DNA from: Vibrio rarus
GTDB lineage: Bacteria; Pseudomonadota; Gammaproteobacteria; Enterobacterales; Vibrionaceae
Assembly (NCBI RefSeq): GCF_024347075.1
Contig: NZ_AP024900.1
Coordinates: 1,922,001-1,986,000 of the forward strand
DNA length: 64,000 nucleotides
Direction: 5' to 3'
The translations under genes and the position numbers were made by a program. This document shows, piece after piece, positions 1 to 7,621 of the stretch. Position 1 is the first letter of the stretch; every line of letters begins with the position of its first letter. The notes below the pieces were generated by a model, which saw only the letters and a program-made list of their open reading frames with translations, did no database searches and was not told where the DNA came from.

Positions 1-642
1 AGTGTAGGCGAAGTCCTATCACCGGCCACCGACATACTGCAATCCACATCGGGAGTATTAACCACTGCCCTCGCCTCACTGGGATTGCAACGTATTTTAT
101 TAGAAGTGTTTACTGCCAAATTGGTGAATATCACCATTGCCATAAGTGCTCTCGCCTACATAGGAACCCTATGGTATCAGCCAGTCACTAATTTGCGTCG
201 CTACGCACAGCCGCTGTTTTTTATCCTTTGTTTCACTCGCTTTTTACTGGTCGGTACCTTACTGCTCAATAGCGTTGTTGATACCTTATTCCTCAATGAG
301 CAAACCGAGCAAATCACCCAACAAACGGATTTAATTGCCACCGATTTTCACCAGTTACATCAAGAGTTGTTAAGTGAAAAAGGAGAGGATAATACCAACG
401 ATGATAGCTTTTTAGGCAGCGTGAAACAGGCTTTGCATACTGTCACCGATGGCTATAATGACGCCAAACAAGAAATACAGAAAAACCTCGAACAATTACA
501 AAGTAAAACGGAAACTTTAGTGGTCAATCTGCTGACATTGATTGCCATGTTTGTGCTAAAAACCATTTTGATCCCCATCGGCTTTTTACTGTTACTTAAA
601 AACCTATACTGGCGACTGATTAATCGACTGCCAACCATTTAA
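1..642 (+). CDS. Integral membrane protein of unknown function, 5' end outside the window
   Basis: The frame is open from the first base of the window, so the gene starts upstream; the TTG at 85 is probably an internal codon. The 213 visible codons hold hydrophobic stretches near codons 37-52 (ITIAISALAYIGTLW), 66-90 (LFFILCFTRFLLVGTLLL) and a long one near the C-terminus (LLTLIAMFVLKTILIPIGFLLLL). Between the second and third lies a polar, Gln/Glu-rich stretch of about 90 residues that probably forms a helical or coiled-coil domain on one side of the membrane. The protein ends with a short basic tail. A strong hairpin follows the stop codon. I do not recognise the family and assign no function. 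Confidence 0.75.
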   Translation, partial: SVGEVLSPATDILQSTSGVLTTALASLGLQRILLEVFTAKLVNITIAISALAYIGTLWYQPVTNLRRYAQPLFFILCFTRFLLVGTLLLNSVVDTLFLNEQTEQITQQTDLIATDFHQLHQELLSEKGEDNTNDDSFLGSVKQALHTVTDGYNDAKQEIQKNLEQLQSKTETLVVNLLTLIAMFVLKTILIPIGFLLLLKNLYWRLINRLPTI

Positions 643-645
643 CTA

Positions 646-680
646 TTAACACTGCTTGGGTCTATCCCTAGCAGTGTTAA
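646..680. terminator. Long hairpin between convergent genes
   Basis: An 11-bp perfect arm (TTAACACTGCT / AGCAGTGTTAA) is extended by GGG/CCC around a TCTAT loop. It lies between the stop codons of the membrane protein and the convergent permease. No clear T-run follows on either strand, so bidirectional termination is inferred from stem strength and position. Confidence 0.5.
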
Positions 681-687
681 ACGTAAG

Positions 688-1566
688 TTAACCTGCAACA
701 TCAGAAGCCACAGCGACTTTGCTCGATTGCCTGCGCCAGCGGATGGGCATTAAAGGCACCACAATCATCGCAATCCCCATCACAGTTAATGCGTCTGGGA
801 TCTCATCAAACCACAAAATACCAAATAGGGTCACAAACACTAAACCGGAATATTCAGCCAGCGCAATTTGACTAGCCGGTGCTTTTTTATAAGCGATAAC
901 CACTAAAGCGTGATAATTCAATACAAATATATTAATTGCGGCAATCCAAAACAGGTGATGCCATTGAATGCTTGCCCAAGACGGTAAAGCTAATAATAAT
1001 GCTCCGGGAATGGTCAGTACTGTCGTCCAAAATAAGGTCGATATTACCGACTGCGCTGGAGGAAGGCGCTTAATTAATATATTACCCACCGCCATTGCCA
1101 GTGCACTACCTAGGGCGATAATCGCAGCCCAATGAAAATGCTCTGGCCTTAATACCACTAGCACTCCGATAAAACCGATAGCGGTGGCCAATACCTTTTT
1201 GGTGGCCGGCCTCTCTTTTAAAAACAACATCGACAGCGGCAACATTAGCAAAGGGGCTACATAAAACATGGCATTGGCAGTCGCTAAAGTTAAATGGGTA
1301 ATGGCAACCATAGCGCAACCACTGCCAATAAGAATGAACTGAGCGCGCCAAAAGTTGACTTTCCCACAACCGAGCATTCGCTGTTGTTTAGGCAGTTTTA
1401 ACCACAAAGGGCCAATAATCAGTAAGCTCATCATTTGACGAATAAACACATACTGAAAAGTGGGCACTTCCCCATTGAGCACTTTCAAAGAGACGTCAGA
1501 GAGGGAGGCTAAGAAATTAGCTAAAACTAACAGTAGAATTGCCTGAGTAACCGTTTGAATGCGCAT
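688..1566 (-). CDS. DMT-superfamily permease with two EamA domains
   Basis: A 292-residue protein that is almost entirely membrane-spanning, with about ten hydrophobic segments in two related halves, as in EamA/RhaT-type drug/metabolite transporters of usual length (280-300 residues). The end of the first half carries the typical APLLMLPLSMLFLKERP stretch and the second ends in VPLMPIRWRR before a short polar tail. Members export or import small metabolites across the inner membrane; the substrate cannot be read from the sequence. It is transcribed divergently from rlmF and convergently with the membrane protein gene to its left. It is unrelated in context to the second EamA gene near 62.3 kb, which is under an FMN riboswitch. 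Confidence 0.85.
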   Translation of the reverse strand: MRIQTVTQAILLLVLANFLASLSDVSLKVLNGEVPTFQYVFIRQMMSLLIIGPLWLKLPKQQRMLGCGKVNFWRAQFILIGSGCAMVAITHLTLATANAMFYVAPLLMLPLSMLFLKERPATKKVLATAIGFIGVLVVLRPEHFHWAAIIALGSALAMAVGNILIKRLPPAQSVISTLFWTTVLTIPGALLLALPSWASIQWHHLFWIAAINIFVLNYHALVVIAYKKAPASQIALAEYSGLVFVTLFGILWFDEIPDALTVMGIAMIVVPLMPIRWRRQSSKVAVASDVAG

Positions 1567-1721
1567 AGTGGCCTAAAAAAGAGTGATAAACAAAAGACGC
1601 GCGAAGATAGCAGTCTTTTGTCAAGAAAGCCAATTTGTATGACAAGTGTCGCGTATAGCAATCACAACAAAAGCCCCTTACTTTACCCATGGGCTATGAT
1701 AAAGTGCGCGCATAGATAGCC

Positions 1722-2723
1722 ATGAGACGAATCCTGAGTAGCGAACGCCCGATGAATAGCAAACGCCCCATAAAAAATAGCCAACAGACGCCAAAGAAAC
1801 CCGTTAAAAGTGGTCTTCATCCTCGTAACAAACATCATGGTCGCTACAATATCGACGCGTTAGTTAAAGCGTTACCTGCACTGAAAAGCAAAATCATTCT
1901 TAACCCTAAGGGTGAAAAAACCATCAATTTTAGCGATGCTGATGCGGTGCTAACGCTTAATAAAGCCTTGTTAAGTCACCATTATCAAGTGCGTATTTGG
2001 GATATTCCTAAAGGTTATCTGTGCCCTCCGATCCCAGGACGTGCGGACTATGTGCATCGATTGGCCGATCTATTAAACAACACCGATGATGCAATAAATG
2101 TGTTGGATATTGGCACTGGAGCAAGCTGCATTTACCCCATTATTGGCGCAACGGACTATCAATGGCATTTTACCGCCAGTGATATTGATCCGGTATCCAT
2201 TAAAGTGGCCAGCGAAATTGTCACTCACAATCCGCATCTAAGTGGCAAAATCACCCCAAGATTGCAAAAACGTGCTGACGCCATCTTTAAAGGCATCATC
2301 CAAGAGGGCGAGTATTACCATCTCACTATGTGTAACCCTCCATTTCATAAGTCACTGCAAGAAGCGCAACTGGGTAGCAAAAGAAAGAGCGAAAATTTGG
2401 CCAAAAACCGCACCAAACGAGGCTCAACAAAAATAAACCGCGCCTCTCCATCACAGGCGGACAAACCCACTAAGCTAAATTTTGGCGGGCAAAAAGCGGA
2501 ATTATGGTGCCCGGGAGGGGAAGAAGCCTTTATTAAAAACATGGCGCGAGAAAGTGCCGACTTTAAACAGCAAGTAGGTTGGTTTAGCACTCTTATTTCC
2601 AAAAAAGAAAACGTTTCTCCCATGAAAAAAACACTGGCTCGTCTTAACGTCGCTGAAGTGAAAGTGGTGGAAATGTCTCAAGGGCAAAAAATCAGTCGCT
2701 TTATTGCTTGGCGTTTTAATTAG
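1722..2723 (+). CDS. rlmF: 23S rRNA (adenine-1618-N6)-methyltransferase RlmF
   Basis: RlmF methylates N6 of A1618 in 23S rRNA using S-adenosylmethionine. The protein has the family hallmark GLHPRNKHHGRYN near residue 31, the WDIPKGYLCPPIPGRADY block, the SAM-binding segment VLDIGTGASCIYP and the catalytic NPPF motif of N6-adenine methyltransferases (CNPPFHKS). The final stretch GQKISRFIAWRF matches the E. coli enzyme (308 residues). Compared with that enzyme there is a longer basic N-terminal tail and a Lys/Arg/Ser-rich insertion of about 20 residues after the NPPF motif. Two in-frame ATGs (1722 and 1752) are possible; neither has a strong ribosome-binding site, so the start is uncertain. The stop lies 9 bp from the convergent end of the giant-protein operon. 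Confidence 0.93.
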   Translation: MRRILSSERPMNSKRPIKNSQQTPKKPVKSGLHPRNKHHGRYNIDALVKALPALKSKIILNPKGEKTINFSDADAVLTLNKALLSHHYQVRIWDIPKGYLCPPIPGRADYVHRLADLLNNTDDAINVLDIGTGASCIYPIIGATDYQWHFTASDIDPVSIKVASEIVTHNPHLSGKITPRLQKRADAIFKGIIQEGEYYHLTMCNPPFHKSLQEAQLGSKRKSENLAKNRTKRGSTKINRASPSQADKPTKLNFGGQKAELWCPGGEEAFIKNMARESADFKQQVGWFSTLISKKENVSPMKKTLARLNVAEVKVVEMSQGQKISRFIAWRFN

Positions 2724-2732
2724 CCAAACAAG

Positions 2733-3482
2733 CTAGCCATGGTTATCCGCAAATTCGGCTTGGCATCGCACCCCTACCGATAACTCCTCTGCGTCATTAT
2801 TGAGTGAAACGGTCACCGCAAACGTATTACTGGCGGCATCGATCACAGGGTCGATAATCGTGACTTTACCTTGATAAACGGTGTCTGCTCCTAACGGGGA
2901 TAAGTTCACCGTTTGGTTCTTGACGATTTGTCCGTATAACTCAGCGGGTAACACCACTTCGGCATGGATGGGATTGAGGGTCGCGATACGCAAAAACGGT
3001 TGCTCATCGACAAACTCACCGGGATCTTTAATACGCTCGATAACCACCCCAGAAATAGGACTGCGAGTTTGTCTTTGACTCAATCGCACCTTCGCCTCTT
3101 TTAATTGAAAGGCCGCTAAGCGTTTCTCGGTGAGCATTTCATCTTGCTCGTTATCTGAAATAAGATTCTTGCGAAAAAGATCCGCATTGCGTTCCACTTT
3201 GCGATTGGCAAAATCCAACTTCGCCTTAACCGTATTTAACGCCGCGACTTCCAATGTCGAGTTCAGCTTCATGACGATTTGCCCTTTCTTCACCCGATCC
3301 CCACGGTTTACTCTGATCTCTTTGATAATACCTTGCACTTCGCTACTCAGTTCAACATCTGAGCTGGGCTCTAATAAACAACTCAATGGCGAAACCAAAG
3401 GCAAGTGATCTTGATTGGCTTGTGTTGTGTGGGCGACAAACAGCAGTGCACTTCCTAACATCCATGTTGTACAAATCTTCAT
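2733..3482 (-). CDS. Periplasmic adaptor (HlyD/RND membrane-fusion family), last gene of the giant-protein operon
   Basis: A 249-residue protein with an N-terminal Sec signal peptide (ends near TTQA, residue 22). A half-lipoyl segment follows (EVQGIIKEIRVNRGDRVKKGQIVMKL), then a short alpha-helical hairpin of about 65 residues, the second lipoyl half (TRSPISGVVIERIKDPGEFV) and a beta-barrel. It is shorter than usual RND or HlyD adaptors (330-400 residues), with no C-terminal membrane-proximal domain. Such proteins bridge inner-membrane export components to a TolC channel. The start is ATG with AGGTG six bases upstream, only 9 bp after the SecA-like gene, so the two are co-transcribed. It is the third lipoyl/HlyD-type protein in the locus and probably part of the envelope-spanning conduit. 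Confidence 0.85.
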   Translation of the reverse strand: MKICTTWMLGSALLFVAHTTQANQDHLPLVSPLSCLLEPSSDVELSSEVQGIIKEIRVNRGDRVKKGQIVMKLNSTLEVAALNTVKAKLDFANRKVERNADLFRKNLISDNEQDEMLTEKRLAAFQLKEAKVRLSQRQTRSPISGVVIERIKDPGEFVDEQPFLRIATLNPIHAEVVLPAELYGQIVKNQTVNLSPLGADTVYQGKVTIIDPVIDAASNTFAVTVSLNNDAEELSVGVRCQAEFADNHG

Positions 3483-3491
3483 TATTTACAC

Positions 3492-5483
3492 CTAATTTTG
3501 CGAAAACGACATTACATCCTGTTGTTGTTCGTCATGTTTTAATAATTGCTTACGACCCTGTTGCTGTTGCTGTTCAAGTCGTTTTTGACAGCAACGAATG
3601 CAACTCAATAATAGTTTATTTTTCAAATATTTGGGCAGTGGTATTTTAACAATAAACCTCATTACTCTTGCCCAAGGCGGGGTGATGATCGGCTCTTCTA
3701 AACACAATATAAATTCCACGCTCCCCCTATCCCCTTGTCGAGCACAGCGCCCTTCTAATTGCCTATCCACTCGGGAAGAATCGTGCAAGCCTGTGACGAT
3801 GACATGTAAGCCTCCGGCCGCTTCCACGGCACTATCCAACTTAATGTCGGTTCCCCTACCCGCCATACTGGTGGCTATGGTCACCTTACACGGCAGGCCG
3901 GCTTGTTCTATCACCGTAGCTTCCCCTTGGTCTTGCCGAGCATTGAGCACTTGATGTTCAATACCTAATTGGGTTAAGTGCTCTGATAATGCCTCGGAAT
4001 CCTTTAGGGATTGTGTGCCGACCAAAATAGGTCGCTCACTGTGCTGTGCAAAGGTTTCAATGCGCGTAGCAATGGCATCCCATTTCTGCGTTTCGTTCAT
4101 CAAGACACTCGGCTCATACTGCGTTCGCTGACTCGGCTTATGGGTAGGGACATCCACCACAGGCAACTCATACACTCGCCAAAACTCACTCTTTACTTCT
4201 TGAGCTGTCCCTGTCATTCCTGACAGGTGATGATATAAGCGAAAAAAGTGTTGGAAGCTAATACTGGCAAGCGTCACTCGCGGATCGCTGAGCTCACACC
4301 CTTCTTTTATCTCAATGAGTTGATGCAGGCCTTGCTGCCAAGTTCTATCAGGCATACGTCGTCCGGTATGCTCATCAATAATAATCACCTTCCCCTCATC
4401 CACTAGGTAATGCTTATCTCTGATAAAAAGGTGCTGGGCACTGAGGGCTTGCTTGACCAACTCCAAACGGCGAGTGCGGGCATGCCATAAAGCGCTCAGC
4501 GTTTTGCTTGCTTGTTCAATCCTTTCCTCACCCATAGGAGTAAACTCAATCTGCTTGGATGGGCTTTGAATTACAAAATCTTGTGGCTGGAGCAAGGTTT
4601 GTGCAATGGCAAAGGCCTGAGCATACATAGCTTGTTGCTCGGGATTAGGACTGCTGTCACCAGAGATCACTAGCGGGGTACTGGCTTCATCCATAAACAC
4701 GCCATCAGCCTCATCGACCACAGCGAAATGCAGACCACGTAACATCAGATTTTGCAGGCTATCATGAGCAGAAGAAGGCAGTGTTCTCAGGGCGTGTCGG
4801 TGTAATGGGTCCGATAGTTGATTGAGTAGGATCCCATCTTTTAGGTAATCAAAAGCCAGTTCGTTATTGGTGCAATACACTATATCCTGCGCATACTGCT
4901 GTTTTCTCTCGGCTACGCTCAACCCTTGGATCACGACCCCGACACTGAGCCCTAACCTGTGGTAGACAGGCATCATTAGCTCTGCATCTCGCTGCGTCAG
5001 ATAATCGTTCACTGTCACCACATGGGTAGGAATATGAGTAAGCGCGGCCGCAGCCACCGGCAAAGTAGCGGTTAGGGTTTTACCTTCTCCCGTTTGCATT
5101 TGTCCAATATTGCCGTGCAAAATAGCCAAGCCACCCATAAGCTGGCTATCAAAGTGCCACATGCCCAACTCTCGCCCTGCCACTTCACGAATCAGCGCAA
5201 ACGCCTCTATTGTTAATGAGTTGCTTAGGCCATGGCGCAGCAGAGACTGCTTTACATCTGCGATTTTTGAATCCAGTTGTTGCTCGGAAAGCTGTCTATA
5301 GGGCAAATCGCGTTTTTTTATGGCCCACAACAGTGGCTTATACATCCACACCGTCGCCCGTAAAGGGCGAGTGCCATAAGCGGTTAATGTGCGCCACCAG
5401 CGCTCCATGCGCTTTTGCGTATCCACCACTCGTTGCGGACGCTCTAATACACTACTGGGTCGTCTTTGGGGGCGTTTATACAT
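3492..5483 (-). CDS. Shortened SecA-like ATPase of the giant-protein export locus
   Basis: Residues about 60-590 match SecA motor domains: Walker A MQTGEGKT (about 129-136), VVTVNDYLTQRD, CTNNELAFDYLKD, Walker B written DEAD (about 257-260), LSGMTGTA (about 420-427), TSMAGRGTDIKL (about 538-549) and RQLEGRCARQGDRGS (about 574-588). Housekeeping SecA has QLRGRSGRQGD in the last motif; here Glu replaces the first Arg and Ala a Gly. Only about 75 residues follow, so the helical scaffold, helical wing, two-helix finger and zinc-binding tail of the about 900-residue SecA are absent. The end is rich in Gln and basic residues. The start is taken as ATG at 5483 (GAGG seven bases upstream) rather than the TTG just before it; it overlaps the stop of the M50 gene by 8 bp, showing translational coupling. 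Probably a dedicated motor for the giant protein; this is inference. Confidence 0.88.
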   Translation of the reverse strand: MYKRPQRRPSSVLERPQRVVDTQKRMERWWRTLTAYGTRPLRATVWMYKPLLWAIKKRDLPYRQLSEQQLDSKIADVKQSLLRHGLSNSLTIEAFALIREVAGRELGMWHFDSQLMGGLAILHGNIGQMQTGEGKTLTATLPVAAAALTHIPTHVVTVNDYLTQRDAELMMPVYHRLGLSVGVVIQGLSVAERKQQYAQDIVYCTNNELAFDYLKDGILLNQLSDPLHRHALRTLPSSAHDSLQNLMLRGLHFAVVDEADGVFMDEASTPLVISGDSSPNPEQQAMYAQAFAIAQTLLQPQDFVIQSPSKQIEFTPMGEERIEQASKTLSALWHARTRRLELVKQALSAQHLFIRDKHYLVDEGKVIIIDEHTGRRMPDRTWQQGLHQLIEIKEGCELSDPRVTLASISFQHFFRLYHHLSGMTGTAQEVKSEFWRVYELPVVDVPTHKPSQRTQYEPSVLMNETQKWDAIATRIETFAQHSERPILVGTQSLKDSEALSEHLTQLGIEHQVLNARQDQGEATVIEQAGLPCKVTIATSMAGRGTDIKLDSAVEAAGGLHVIVTGLHDSSRVDRQLEGRCARQGDRGSVEFILCLEEPIITPPWARVMRFIVKIPLPKYLKNKLLLSCIRCCQKRLEQQQQQGRKQLLKHDEQQQDVMSFSQN

Positions 5484-7617
5484 CAAACTGCCTCAACAAT
5501 AACCGCCTCATTGAACGATACCAACGATAGGCGATGGGCTCAGCGTCATGCTCAAACAGAACATGTACCCTTTCATCAAAACGTTTAATGGGGGCATTGC
5601 TGCTGTCTAATTCCACGCGAAAATAGCTGTTGTAGCTTTGCATTTCCGACGTGCTGTTAGGATCAAGTGCAATGAGTCCACCGCCTTCGGTGGCTAATAC
5701 CGAACTGGGCAGAGTATGTGTGGAAGAGGGGATCTGCCTGATTATCCCACTGGCGTAATGTTGATCCGGCTGTGAGGCAAGCGTGAGCGATACGGCACGA
5801 GTTTGCTGTCTCACTCTATCGATATCGTCTTCAGAAATCATCGCCGCCAAAGGTAAACTGGCAAAATCCACCACAAAACCGATCACTTCACCACGATTGT
5901 AGTAGCGCCCTTGTTGCAACTGCCTATTGGCAAACACAAAACGGCCTGCGCTGGGACTCATTACCTGTAAATGCTGCAGTTGACGAGTAACGTGTTGATA
6001 CTCTTGTTTAAGATAATTTAATTCTTGCAATAAAATCTCTGACTCGGTGCGATTATTAATACTGGCCTCAAAACGCAATTTCGCTTCTTCAAATTGAGCC
6101 TTGAGCACTAACTCTCTGGCTTGCAACACAGGAGAATGAAGCTCAATTAACGCTTGTCCTTGAGTCACCGTATTGCCATCCTCCACCCTTATTTGCTCCA
6201 CAAAACCATTACTTTGCGCGCGCACATAAGCATGCTGAGGAACATAAATCACCCCTTGAGCATAGGTTTTATATGGCACAGGCAAATAAAATAGCAACCA
6301 AGCAATACCGGCCAGCAGCCCAGCACTACCTAAATAGATATACACACTTTTTGTTCGCATAAGGGGATCTTGTCTTGGTTTTACAATGACTTTAATAACG
6401 GGAATGATCAAACTGCTCATCACTGACCAAATGGCCAATACAATACCGATAATGAAATACTTACTGGCAACAAATAATGAAATAGCCACCATGACAAACA
6501 ATCTATAAACGTATGACACCACAGCATAAAACGCTAACCAGAATGATTCCGAGCGGCTGTAAGCATTCGTTCGCACCGCACTAATACGAAATAGATGTCG
6601 CTTCACTAAATAGCCAACTTGGGCATTGCCACGAGCGGCTAAATTAGGGATCTCAAGATAATCGGCCAGCACATAGTAAGCATCAAACCTCAGTAAGGGA
6701 TTACCATTAAAAAGCAGGGTTGAAATACCGCCAATTAACATCATATTGTACGCTAGCGCTCGCACAATACCGGGTTCCACCAAGGCCCAAACAATCATGG
6801 CTAAGGCCGCAATTAACACCTCGGCCAATACGCCGATGGCTCCTACTATCATGCGCTGATATTTATTGCTAAAAGAAGAAGCAGCCGAGGCATCCACATA
6901 GGGTACAGGAATAAAAATAAGTAGCATCACCCCCATTTCATGCACTTCCCCTCCCCAACGTTTTACCGCCCAGCCATGCCCTAATTCATGGGCTAATTTA
7001 ATGACAGGATAAACCAGCGCCATCAAAAACAGGTTTTCTAACCCTAACACTTGGTCACTTAAATTATGGGTTAATTCGGTCCAATGTAAGGCGGCTAATC
7101 CTGTAGCTATAACCACCACTACCAGCCAGCAAAAGGCTCCAATCTTGGACAGTAAGCATTGCGCCACCCATGTGCTAGCGGCGAGAAAGCGTTCGGGATC
7201 AATTAAAGGAATACGGACACTTAAAGGGGATTTTAACTGTTGCAGTAGTTTCTTGGTTTGCTCGCTCTCATGGCGCCGATGCAGGTGCTTAATGCTCGGC
7301 AGCACATTGGTTTGCACGACATTCGCTTTGTTTAGTTGTCCCACTAGATTAATCACTTCATCTTGGGTCGGTAGCTCTTCTTTTAACTGCTCACACGCCA
7401 ACTCCCAAACCTGCTGTAAGGTGCGCTCGCCGTTCATCAAACCGATGAGTTGATACGCTTGAGGGGTAAAACGTTGAAATTGTCCGGTAACATGATCTTG
7501 CAACACGTACCACACTTTACCTCGGTACACATGGCGATGAATATCTGCGTGCTTGCGAATGCGAACCTTAAGATCTGACACTTTATACCATGATGGGCTA
7601 AACAAGGTTTGAGACAT
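5476..7617 (-). CDS. PqqD-like / M50 site-2-type peptidase / HlyD fusion protein
   Basis: Domains in order: residues 1-105, a small domain with the PqqD pattern (VLQDHVTGQFQRFTPQAYQ, then GERTLQQVWELA); about 155-450, a multi-spanning membrane peptidase core with the zinc motif HELGH (210-214) and the second metal-ligand motif NGNPLLRFD (304-312), typical of family M50; further membrane segments to about 450; then one near 428-444 followed by a HlyD-type periplasmic part with lipoyl segment SNGFVEQIRVEDGNTVTQG, a coiled coil and a beta-barrel. PqqD-like domains bind leader peptides in peptide-maturation systems, M50 enzymes cut within or near the membrane, and HlyD parts contact TolC. The fusion suggests recognition, cleavage and handover of one substrate. 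The start lies 4 bp after the GAF-HlyD gene. Function is inferred. Confidence 0.88.
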   Translation of the reverse strand: MSQTLFSPSWYKVSDLKVRIRKHADIHRHVYRGKVWYVLQDHVTGQFQRFTPQAYQLIGLMNGERTLQQVWELACEQLKEELPTQDEVINLVGQLNKANVVQTNVLPSIKHLHRRHESEQTKKLLQQLKSPLSVRIPLIDPERFLAASTWVAQCLLSKIGAFCWLVVVVIATGLAALHWTELTHNLSDQVLGLENLFLMALVYPVIKLAHELGHGWAVKRWGGEVHEMGVMLLIFIPVPYVDASAASSFSNKYQRMIVGAIGVLAEVLIAALAMIVWALVEPGIVRALAYNMMLIGGISTLLFNGNPLLRFDAYYVLADYLEIPNLAARGNAQVGYLVKRHLFRISAVRTNAYSRSESFWLAFYAVVSYVYRLFVMVAISLFVASKYFIIGIVLAIWSVMSSLIIPVIKVIVKPRQDPLMRTKSVYIYLGSAGLLAGIAWLLFYLPVPYKTYAQGVIYVPQHAYVRAQSNGFVEQIRVEDGNTVTQGQALIELHSPVLQARELVLKAQFEEAKLRFEASINNRTESEILLQELNYLKQEYQHVTRQLQHLQVMSPSAGRFVFANRQLQQGRYYNRGEVIGFVVDFASLPLAAMISEDDIDRVRQQTRAVSLTLASQPDQHYASGIIRQIPSSTHTLPSSVLATEGGGLIALDPNSTSEMQSYNSYFRVELDSSNAPIKRFDERVHVLFEHDAEPIAYRWYRSMRRLLLRQFDV

Positions 7618-7621
7618 ATGC

